A DNA stretch of 64,000 bases from G963663525 sp963663525. Its GTDB lineage: Bacteria > Myxococcota_A > SURF-8 > G963663525. Where the stretch lies: assembly GCA_963663525.2 (NCBI GenBank), contig CAXXHC010000001.1, positions 1,364,001 to 1,428,000 on the forward strand. Reading direction: 5' to 3'. Shown here piece by piece: positions 42,301 through 54,300 of the stretch. The translations under genes and the position numbers were made by a program. The notes beneath the pieces were generated by a model. That model was not told where the DNA came from, searched no databases, and was given only the letters and a program-made list of their open reading frames with translations. Every line of letters begins with the position of its first letter. The first letter of the stretch is position 1.

Positions 42301-45300
42301 GGTATCTCGACTTGCGTGAGCGGAAGCTGTACCCAGACGACGGAATCAGTTACCTGCACAGCTTTGGATCAATGCCACGTTGTTGGAACTTGTAATCCAA
42401 CCAATGGTGAATGTAGTAATCCTAATGAAGAAAACGGTACTGAATGCGATGATCAGAATTCCAATACCGGGCCTGATCAATGTCAAGACGGTGTGTGTCT
42501 GGGAGAAGGTTGTGTCTGTTACACAATCGACACATGTTGTGATGGATGCCAGGCACGGCTGCAAAGTAGTGCATGTGATGACGATGATCCTTGTACTTAC
42601 AACACTATCTGTGATATTTACGGTGCCTGTGTAGGAAATACTGTTGTTTGCAGCGATGACGAATGTTTGAAACGCGAATGCAATAACACTGCATTATGCA
42701 GTGAAACACCTATCAACGAAGGCGAAGTCTGCGAAGACAACGGTGACGCTTGCGATGGTATCAACACCTGCGTGAGCGGGAACTGCAACCAGACGACGGA
42801 GTCCGTAACCTGCACGGCTCTCGATGAATGCCATGTGGCGGGAGAATGCAACCCGGCGGATGGAACATGCTCGAATCCTGTAGGCCACGAAGGCGAAGTC
42901 TGCGAGGACGATAACGACGCCTGCAATGGTATCTCGACTTGCGTGAGCGGAAGTTGTACTCAGACGACGGAATCCGTAACCTGCACGGCTCTCGATGAAT
43001 GCCATGTGGCGGGAGAATGCAACCCGGCGGATGGAACATGCTCGAATCCTGTAGGCAACGAAGGCGAAGTCTGCGAGGACGACGGCAACGCCTGCAATGG
43101 GGTGAGTACGTGCGTCAGTGGTTCCTGCGACCAGACAACAGAGCCTGTGACCTGCACGGCTTTGGACGAATGCCATGTGGCTGGAACCTGCAATACGGAG
43201 ACGGGTATTTGCGACAACCCGGTCGGCAACGAAGGCGAAGTCTGCGAGGACGATAACGACGCCTGCAATGGTATCTCGACTTGCGTGAGCGGAAGTTGTA
43301 CTCAGACGACGGAATCCGTAACCTGCATGGCTCTCGATGAATGCCACGTGGCGGGAGAATGCAACCCGGCGGATGGAACATGCTCGAATCCTGTAGGCAA
43401 CGAAGGCGAAGTCTGCGAGGACGATAACGACGCCTGCAATGGTATCTCGACTTGCGTGAGCGGAAGTTGTACTCAGACGACGGAATCCGTAACCTGCACG
43501 GCTCTCGATGAATGCCACGTGGCGGGAGAATGCAACCCGGCGGATGGAACATGCTCGAATCCTGTAGGCAACGAAGGCGAAGTCTGCGAGGACGACGGCA
43601 ACGCCTGCAATGGGGTGAGTACGTGCGTCAGTGGTTCCTGCGACCAGACAACAGAGCCTGTGACCTGCACGGCTTTGGACGAATGCCATGTGGCTGGAAC
43701 CTGCAATACGGAGACGGGTATTTGCGACAACCCTGTAGGCAACGAAGGCGAAGTCTGCGAGGACGATAACGACGCCTGCAATGGTATCTCGACTTGCGTG
43801 AGCGGAAGCTGTACCCAGACGACGGAATCCGTAACCTGCACGGCTCTCGATGAATGCCATGTGGCGGGAGAATGCAACCCGGCGGATGGAACATGCTCGA
43901 ATCCTGTAGGCAACGAAGGCGAAGTCTGCGAGGACGATAACGACGCCTGCAATGGTATCTCGACTTGCGTGAGCGGAAGCTGTACCCAGACGACGGAATC
44001 AGTTACCTGCACAGCTTTGGATCAATGCCACGTTGTTGGAACTTGTAATCCAACCAATGGTGAATGTAGTAATCCTAATGAAGAAAACGGTACTGAATGC
44101 GATGATCAGAATTCCAATACCGGGCCTGATCAATGTCAAGACGGTGTGTGTCTGGGAGAAGGTTGTGTCTGTTACACAATCGACACATGTTGTGATGGAT
44201 GCCAGGCACGGCTGCAAAGTAGTGCATGTGATGACGATGATCCTTGTACTTACAACACTATCTGTGATATTTACGGTGCCTGTGTAGGAAATACTGTTGT
44301 TTGCAGCGATGACGAATGTTTGAAACGCGAATGCAATAACACTGCATTATGCAGTGAAACACCTATCAACGAAGGCGAAGTCTGCGAAGACAACGGTGAC
44401 GCTTGCGATGGTATCAACACCTGCGTGAGCGGGAACTGCAACCAGACGACGGAGTCCGTAACCTGCACGGCTCTCGATGAATGCCATGTGGCGGGAGAAT
44501 GCAACCCGGCGGATGGAACATGCTCGAATCCTGTAGGCCACGAAGGCGAAGTCTGCGAGGACGATAACGACGCCTGCAATGGTATCTCGACTTGCGTGAG
44601 CGGAAGTTGTACTCAGACGACGGAATCCGTAACCTGCACGGCTCTCGATGAATGCCATGTGGCGGGAGAATGCAACCCGGCGGATGGAACATGCTCGAAT
44701 CCTGTAGGCAACGAAGGCGAAGTCTGCGAGGACGACGGCAACGCCTGCAATGGGGTGAGTACGTGCGTCAGTGGTTCCTGCGACCAGACAACAGAGCCTG
44801 TGACCTGCACGGCTTTGGACGAATGCCATGTGGCTGGAACCTGCAATACGGAGACGGGTATTTGCGACAACCCGGTCGGCCACGAAGGCGAAGTCTGCGA
44901 GGACGATAACGACGCCTGCAATGGTATCTCGACTTGCGTGAGCGGAAGTTGTACTCAGACGACGGAATCCGTAACCTGCATGGCTCTCGATGAATGCCAC
45001 GTGGCGGGAGAATGCAACCCGGCGGATGGAACATGCTCGAATCCTGTAGGCAACGAAGGCGAAGTCTGCGAGGACGATAACGACGCCTGCAATGGTATCT
45101 CGACTTGCGTGAGCGGAAGTTGTACTCAGACGACGGAATCCGTAACCTGCACGGCTCTCGATGAATGCCACGTGGCGGGAGAATGCAACCCGGCGGATGG
45201 AACATGCTCGAATCCTGTAGGCAACGAAGGCGAAGTCTGCGAGGACGACGGCAACGCCTGCAATGGGGTGAGTACGTGCGTCAGTGGTTCCTGCGACCAG

Positions 45301-48300
45301 ACAACAGAGCCTGTGACCTGCACGGCTTTGGACGAATGCCATGTGGCTGGAACCTGCAATACGGAGACGGGTATTTGCGACAACCCGGTCGGTAACGAAG
45401 GCGAAGTCTGCGAGGACGACGGCAATGCCTGCAATGGGGTGAGTACGTGCGTCAGTGGTTCCTGCGACCAGACGACAGAGCCTGTGACCTGCACGGCTTT
45501 GGACGAATGCCATGTGGCGGGAACCTGCAATACGGAGACGGGTATTTGCGACAACCCGGTCGGCAACGAAGGCGAAGTCTGCGAGGACGATAACGACGCC
45601 TGCAATGGTATCTCGACTTGCGTGAGCGGAAGTTGTACTCAGACGACGGAATCCGTAACCTGCATGGCTCTCGATGAATGCCACGTGGCGGGAGAATGCA
45701 ACCCGGCGGATGGAACATGCTCGAATCCTGTAGGCAACGAAGGCGAAGTCTGCGAGGACGATAACGACGCCTGCAATGGTATCTCGACTTGCGTGAGCGG
45801 AAGTTGTACTCAGACGACGGAATCCGTAACCTGCACGGCTCTCGATGAATGCCACGTGGCGGGAGAATGCAACCCGGCGGATGGAACATGCTCGAATCCT
45901 GTAGGCAACGAAGGCGAAGTCTGCGAGGACGATAACGACGCCTGCAATGGTATCTCGACTTGCGTGAGCGGAAGCTGTACCCAGACGACGGAATCAGTTA
46001 CCTGCACAGCTTTGGATCAATGCCACGTTGTTGGAACTTGTAATCCAACCAATGGTGAATGTAGTAATCCTAATGAAGAAAACGGTACTGAATGCGATGA
46101 TCAGAATTCCAATACCGGGCCTGATCAATGTCAAGACGGTGTGTGTCTGGGAGAAGGTTGTGTCTGTTACACAATCGACACATGTTGTGATGGATGCCAG
46201 GCACGGCTGCAAAGTAGTGCATGTGATGACGATGATCCTTGTACTTACAACACTATCTGTGATATTTACGGTGCCTGTGTAGGAAATACTGTTGTTTGCA
46301 GCGATGACGAATGTTTGAAACGCGAATGCAATAACACTGCATTATGCAGTGAAACACCTATCAACGAAGGCGAAGTCTGCGAAGACAACGGTGACGCTTG
46401 CGATGGTATCAACACCTGCGTGAGCGGGAACTGCAACCAGACGACGGAATCCGTAACCTGCATGGCTCTCGATGAATGCCACGTGGCGGGAGAATGCAAC
46501 CCGGCGGATGGAACATGCTCGAATCCTGTAGGCAACGAAGGCGAAGTCTGCGAGGACGATAACGACGCCTGCAATGGTATCTCGACTTGCGTGAGCGGAA
46601 GTTGTACTCAGACGACGGAATCCGTAACCTGCACGGCTCTCGATGAATGCCACGTGGCGGGAGAATGCAACCCGGCGGATGGAACATGCTCGAATCCTGT
46701 AGGCAACGAAGGCGAAGTCTGCGAGGACGACGGCAACGCCTGCAATGGGGTGAGTACGTGCGTCAGTGGTTCCTGCGACCAGACAACAGAGCCTGTGACC
46801 TGCACGGCTTTGGACGAATGCCATGTGGCTGGAACCTGCAATACGGAGACGGGTATTTGCGACAACCCGGTCGGCAACGAAGGCGAAGTCTGCGAGGACG
46901 ATAACGACGCCTGCAATGGTATCTCGACTTGCGTGAGCGGAAGTTGTACTCAGACGACGGAATCCGTAACCTGCATGGCTCTCGATGAATGCCACGTGGC
47001 GGGAGAATGCAACCCGGCGGATGGAACATGCTCGAATCCTGTAGGCAACGAAGGCGAAGTCTGCGAGGACGACGGCAATGCCTGCAATGGGGTGAGTACG
47101 TGCGTCAGTGGTTCCTGCGACCAGACGACAGAGCCTGTGACCTGCACGGCTTTGGACGAATGCCATGTGGCGGGAGAATGCAACCCGGCGGATGGAACAT
47201 GCTCGAATCCTGTAGGCAACGAAGGCGAAGTCTGCGAGGACGATAACGACGCCTGCAATGGTATCTCGACTTGCGTGAGCGGAAGTTGTACTCAGACGAC
47301 GGAATCCGTAACCTGCACGGCTCTCGATGAATGCCACGTGGCGGGAGAATGCAACCCGGCGGATGGAACATGCTCGAATCCTGTAGGCAACGAAGGCGAA
47401 GTCTGCGAGGACGACGGCAACGCCTGCAATGGGGTGAGTACGTGCGTCAGTGGTTCCTGCGACCAGACAACAGAGCCTGTGACCTGCACGGCTTTGGACG
47501 AATGCCATGTGGCTGGAACCTGCAATACGGAGACGGGTATTTGCGACAACCCGGTCGGTAACGAAGGCGAAGTCTGCGAGGACGACGGCAATGCCTGCAA
47601 TGGGGTGAGTACGTGCGTCAGTGGTTCCTGCGACCAGACGACAGAGCCTGTGACCTGCACGGCTTTGGACGAATGCCATGTGGCTGGAACCTGCAATACG
47701 GAGACGGGTATTTGCGACAACCCTGTAGGCAACGAAGGCGAAGTCTGCGAGGACGATAACGACGCCTGCAATGGTATCTCGACTTGCGTGAGCGGAAGCT
47801 GTACCCAGACGACGGAATCCGTAACCTGCACGGCTCTCGATGAATGCCATGTGGCGGGAGAATGCAACCCGGCGGATGGAACATGCTCGAATCCTGTAGG
47901 CAACGAAGGCGAAGTCTGCGAGGACGATAACGACGCCTGCAATGGTATCTCGACTTGCGTGAGCGGAAGCTGTACCCAGACGACGGAATCAGTTACCTGC
48001 ACAGCTTTGGATCAATGCCACGTTGTTGGAACTTGTAATCCAACCAATGGTGAATGTAGTAATCCTAATGAAGAAAACGGTACTGAATGCGATGATCAGA
48101 ATTCCAATACCGGGCCTGATCAATGTCAAGACGGTGTGTGTCTGGGAGAAGGTTGTGTCTGTTACACAATCGACACATGTTGTGATGGATGCCAGGCACG
48201 GCTGCAAAGTAGTGCATGTGATGACGATGATCCTTGTACTTACAACACTATCTGTGATATTTACGGTGCCTGTGTAGGAAATACTGTTGTTTGCAGCGAT

Positions 48301-51300
48301 GACGAATGTTTGAAACGCGAATGCAATAACACTGCATTATGCAGTGAAACACCTATCAACGAAGGCGAAGTCTGCGAAGACAACGGTGACGCTTGCGATG
48401 GTATCAACACCTGCGTGAGCGGGAACTGCAACCAGACGACGGAGTCCGTAACCTGCACGGCTCTCGATGAATGCCATGTGGCGGGAGAATGCAACCCGGC
48501 GGATGGAACATGCTCGAATCCTGTAGGCCACGAAGGCGAAGTCTGCGAGGACGATAACGACGCCTGCAATGGTATCTCGACTTGCGTGAGCGGAAGTTGT
48601 ACTCAGACGACGGAATCCGTAACCTGCACGGCTCTCGATGAATGCCATGTGGCGGGAGAATGCAACCCGGCGGATGGAACATGCTCGAATCCTGTAGGCA
48701 ACGAAGGCGAAGTCTGCGAGGACGACGGCAACGCCTGCAATGGGGTGAGTACGTGCGTCAGTGGTTCCTGCGACCAGACAACAGAGCCTGTGACCTGCAC
48801 GGCTTTGGACGAATGCCATGTGGCTGGAACCTGCAATACGGAGACGGGTATTTGCGACAACCCGGTCGGCAACGAAGGCGAAGTCTGCGAGGACGATAAC
48901 GACGCCTGCAATGGTATCTCGACTTGCGTGAGCGGAAGTTGTACTCAGACGACGGAATCCGTAACCTGCATGGCTCTCGATGAATGCCACGTGGCGGGAG
49001 AATGCAACCCGGCGGATGGAACATGCTCGAATCCTGTAGGCAACGAAGGCGAAGTCTGCGAGGACGACGGCAATGCCTGCAATGGGGTGAGTACGTGCGT
49101 CAGTGGTTCCTGCGACCAGACGACAGAGCCTGTGACCTGCACGGCTTTGGACGAATGCCATGTGGCGGGAGAATGCAACCCGGCGGATGGAACATGCTCG
49201 AATCCTGTAGGCAACGAAGGCGAAGTCTGCGAGGACGATAACGACGCCTGCAATGGTATCTCGACTTGCGTGAGCGGAAGTTGTACTCAGACGACGGAAT
49301 CCGTAACCTGCACAGCTTTGGACGAATGCCATGTGGCGGGAGAATGCAACCCGGCGGATGGAACATGCTCGAATCCTGTAGGCAACGAAGGCGAAGTCTG
49401 CGAGGACGACGGCAATGCCTGCAATGGGGTGAGTACGTGCGTCAGTGGTTCCTGCGACCAGACAACAGAGCCTGTGACCTGCACGGCTTTGGACGAATGC
49501 CATGTGGCTGGAACCTGCAATACGGAGACGGGTATTTGCGACAACCCGGTCGGTAACGAAGGCGAAGTCTGCGAGGACGACGGCAATGCCTGCAATGGGG
49601 TGAGTACGTGCGTCAGTGGTTCCTGCGACCAGACGACAGAGCCTGTGACCTGCACGGCTTTGGACGAATGCCATGTGGCTGGAACCTGCAATACGGAGAC
49701 GGGTATTTGCGACAACCCGGTCGGCAACGAAGGCGAAGTCTGCGAGGACGATAACGACGCCTGCAATGGTATCTCGACTTGCGTGAGCGGAAGTTGTACT
49801 CAGACGACGGAATCCGTAACCTGCACGGCTCTCGATGAATGCCACGTGGCGGGAGAATGCAACCCGGCGGATGGAACATGCTCGAATCCTGTAGGCAACG
49901 AAGGCGAAGTCTGCGAGGACGACGGCAACGCCTGCAATGGGGTGAGTACGTGCGTCAGTGGTTCCTGCGACCAGACAACAGAGCCTGTGACCTGCACGGC
50001 TTTGGACGAATGCCATGTGGCTGGAACCTGCAATACGGAGACGGGTATTTGCGACAACCCGGTCGGCAACGAAGGCGAAGTCTGCGAGGACGATAACGAC
50101 GCCTGCAATGGTATCTCGACTTGCGTGAGCGGAAGTTGTACTCAGACGACGGAATCCGTAACCTGCATGGCTCTCGATGAATGCCACGTGGCGGGAGAAT
50201 GCAACCCGGCGGATGGAACATGCTCGAATCCTGTAGGCAACGAAGGCGAAGTCTGCGAGGACGACGGCAATGCCTGCAATGGGGTGAGTACGTGCATCAG
50301 CGGTTCCTGCAATCAGACGACGGAATCCGTAACCTGCACGGCTCTCGATGAATGCCATGTGGCGGGTGAATGCAACCCGGCGGATGGAACATGCTCGAAT
50401 CCGACCCAAACAAATGGAACATCTTGCGGCGAGGATAACCAATGCTACCAAGGCGTTTGCGTAGACTGCGTTGACGAGTATGGCTGCGCCGACTTAGAAG
50501 ATGACGGTTTGGAATGTTCGGAACCATCCTGCAACACGGAAACCCATGTTTGCGAACATTGGCTGGCTGCTCATGATGAGGAACTTTGTGGCGATACAAC
50601 ATCTTCTATTTGTGATGATCAGGATACCTGCGACGAGCAGGGTATTTGCCGACCCAACCACAAGTCAACCGACACGCCCTGTCGTTCTTCGAATGGCCTT
50701 TGTGACATAGTTGAATTATGTGCCGAGGATGGAACCTGTCCGGAAGACAGCTTCGAGAACGATGATTTTGTGTGCCGCAATTCGGAAGGCCAATGCGACC
50801 TGGAAGAACTCTGCACAGGTGCCTCACCGACCTGTCCCGATGATGCAAAGTCAACAACCGTCTGCCGGAATACAACCAATGAGTGCGATTTGGCGGAATA
50901 CTGCGATGGTGAGAGCAACGATTGCCCTGCGGATGAAGTGAAAGCCGACGGTACAGCTTGCGCTGTGAGTGACCAATGCGTGGCAGGCTTTTGCGAGGAT
51001 TGTTATGATGGTATTGGTTGCGAAGACCTTACTTGGGGTCTGCGGGATGACGACTGTTCTGAGCGGATCTGTGGTGAGGGGAATATATGCGAATTCAACG
51101 ACGGAACTGATGGGACTGTTTGTGGTACAGATGATCAATGCGTGTCAGGTGCCTGCCGTGATTGCTACACGGTCGAAGGAGGTTGTGGCGATCTGACTTG
51201 GGATTACCGTGACGATGAATGCGCAACTGCGGTTTGCGAATCCAATCTATGTAGTTTTACTTATGAAGATACTGGCGTTTCCTGCGATATGCTGACAACC

Positions 51301-54300
51301 GGAGATCAGGATCAGTGCGATGGTCAAGGGGTTTGCGTGGATTGCGTGGATTTGAATGGATGTAACGATCTTGCCGATGATGACAACGATTGCACGGACC
51401 TGGTATGTATTTCAAATGTTTGTAACCATGAAAATGACGACACAAATACATGCTCGTTGAATACAATCTGCACTTCGGATGTTTGTGAAGCAGGAGCGTG
51501 TGTTGCTGAATCTGTAACAGTAGGTTGTTTCATCGATGGTATTTGTATTGACGAAAATGATTTAAAGGCTTCTACAGGGGATGAATCCTGTCTGATTTGT
51601 GATTCTGCGAATCCAAACGTATGGACAGTTATGGAGGGAGGTGAAGGATGTAATGATGGCAATGAGGACACTTCTGGAGATAGTTGCTCGGCTGATGGTG
51701 TTTGTCAGGGATCTATTTGTCCTCACTCAGAAGTAGTAGAAAACTGCACGGACGGTTGGTGTGCCATACCTGCTGGTTGTTTTTGGATGGGTAGTCCCGA
51801 TGGAACATGTCCGGACGGGTACTCTGGAGAATGTTCAGAAGAACTAGGCCGATACACTGACGAGATATTGCATAAAGTTACTTTGACTCATGATTATTCA
51901 ATCATGCAAAACGAAGTGACTCAGCTTGAATTTGAAACGCTAATGGGTACTAACCCGAGCAGATTCCCTTATTGTGGAGAGAATTGCCCCGTGGAGCGTG
52001 TCAATTGGTACGATGCTCTCGCTTATGCAAATGCTCTTTCTCGGCATAAAGGATTCCCTGAATGTTATGTGCTATCAAATTGTACAGGAACTCCAGGCAG
52101 TGGATGTGACGGCGAATTGACAGCTTGTCGAGACAATTACGTGTGCGATGTTACTCTGAATGGTTTCGAAAGTATATATGAATGCCCCGGTTACAGATTA
52201 CCATCGGAAGCGGAATGGGAATATGCTGCAAGAGCGGGAACAAATACAGGATTTTATAACGGCAGTATCACAGAGGCCAATGGAGGATGCGGATCTCAAC
52301 CTGCCGACCCTAATCTTATTGAAATCGGATGGTATACCAATAACAGTATAAATGCAGGATACGGTGGGTGTGTAACAACATGCAGTGATAGCGGTAGTTG
52401 CGCTGGTACAAGAGAAATCGGGTCCAAGATATCGAACAATTGGGGTTTGTACGATACAAGCGGAAACGTACTTGAATGGGTATGGGATTGGTATGGGACA
52501 TTGTCTGAAAATGGACAAGTAGACCCGGAAGGACCAGAAACAGGTACGAACAAAATAGTTCGTGGTGGCGGGTGGTATTCATCTTCAGACGCCTGCCGCA
52601 ATGCAGCAAGAGGATACTCAAATGATCCACCTTCATGGAAAGCACATTGGACCGGCTTCCGCCTCGTTAAATCCTGTATTTGCGGTCAGAATCAACAATG
52701 CGGTGACGATGGTTGTGGTGGAACGTGTGGCAGTGGATGTCAGGAAGATTGGCAATGCGTCTCGTCCATGTGTACGCCAATGCTTTGCGTTGCCCCCTTC
52801 CCCCCGACTCCCGAACAATACTCACTCTCCGGCGATGTCGTACACGATACATTTACGGGACTCACTTGGCAACAGTCGTATGTAGAAGGTAAGACATGGG
52901 AGGAAGCTGGACAGTATTGCTCGAACCTAGATCTAGAAGGATTGACCGACTGGCGTCTGCCCGAACCACAAGAGTTGTTCACCCTGTTCAAAGAAGGAAT
53001 CTGTGCGCCGGCAATAGAAACGACGGTATTCGACAGTTCATCCGAACAGTTCTGGACAGCTAGAGAATACGTAGCAGACACACAGGATGCATGGGAAGTT
53101 TGGTTCAATGGATGCAACTATGACACTTCAATCCCAGCAATAATAGCCCATCGTGAGAAAATCAACACACTTGCTGTCCGATGTGTGCATGGTTCGAACT
53201 ACTATGACGAGTGGTCAACAAGTGAAAGGTTCGTCGAAAGCGAGGATGTAAGTTATCAACCGATGGTTTACGATCGCATGACCAACCTGCAATGGAAACG
53301 AGATCATGGAACAGATACCTACCCGAATGCTTCAAACAATTGTTTGAATTTGAATTACGGTGGATATGTTGACTGGCGTCTCCCGAACACGAAAGAATTG
53401 TTAAGTTTGATTGACTATTTTCAGGTTTCTCCTGCGACTCATTATCCGGTTTCAGGGACGAATTGGACTCTTTCTTCTGTAACCGTGCCGTCTGGTCCGT
53501 ATTCAGGATGGCCTTATCACATCAGCACGGGTAATGGTTCGTTTAGTCATCAGGCGAGTGGCGTTATAGAGTATTACTATTGCGTCAGAGGGGAAACCTG
53601 TGAGTGCATCCCAGATTGCTATAATAAGATCTGCGGTGGCGATGGGTGTGGAGGTTCCTGTGGCACCTGCTCTAATGGAGAAACTTGCAATTCAAGTGGC
53701 CAATGTATAGCTCCTTGCATTCATCCTGAAGTTGTCGAGAACTGTAACGAAGGCTGGTGTACGATACCTTCTGGTTGTTTCTGGATGGGAAGTCCCGATG
53801 AAACATGTCCCGATGGATATCCGGGAGAGTGTGAAACCGAGTTGGGTAGAATTGACCATGAGACTTTGCATGAGGTTCATCTTACGCAAGGTTTTTCTAT
53901 GATGGATAATGAGGTGACGCAATCTGAATGGCGAACTGTTGCACAAATTAAAGGATGGTCAAGTGAGCCTGGTTATTATGGTCTCAATGGCGAAGGCACA
54001 TATTGTGGTGATGACTGTCCGGTGGAGATGGTAAATTGGTATGAAGCACTCCAATATGCCAATGCCTTGTCGGAAAAGTATGGTTTAGCGTCCTGCTATG
54101 TTCTTGAAAATTGTACAGGAACGATCGGAGAAGGTTGCGAAGAAGCAGATGATTCTTGCAACGAGTCGATATATAGCTGCGCTTCCGTTTCCTTGAACAA
54201 TATTTCAAAGCCACAGGATTGTGAAGGATACCGATTGCCAACGGAATCAGAATGGGAATATGCCGCAAGATCTGGAAGTAATACTGCTTTTTATAATGGA

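Larger units (their letters stand above)
38494..50406 (+). repeat. 63-unit tandem array of 171-bp (57-residue) repeats with four interrupters
   Basis: Each unit starts GNEGEVCEDD and has eight Cys at unit positions 7, 14, 20, 25, 34, 40, 46 and 53. Blocks: 23 units (38,494-42,426), 8 (42,712-44,079), 10 (44,365-46,074), 10 (46,360-48,069), 12 (48,355-50,406). The total of 63 x 171 plus 4 x 285 bp equals the 11,913 bp spanned. Two unit types occur (GNACNGVS...CDQTTEP...TCNTET and NDACNGIS...CTQTTES...ECNPAD) together with hybrids. Confidence 0.92.

Noticed and set aside
38494..50406. CRISPR array
   Set aside because: Units are 171 bp, coding and contiguous, without unique spacers; no cas gene is present.
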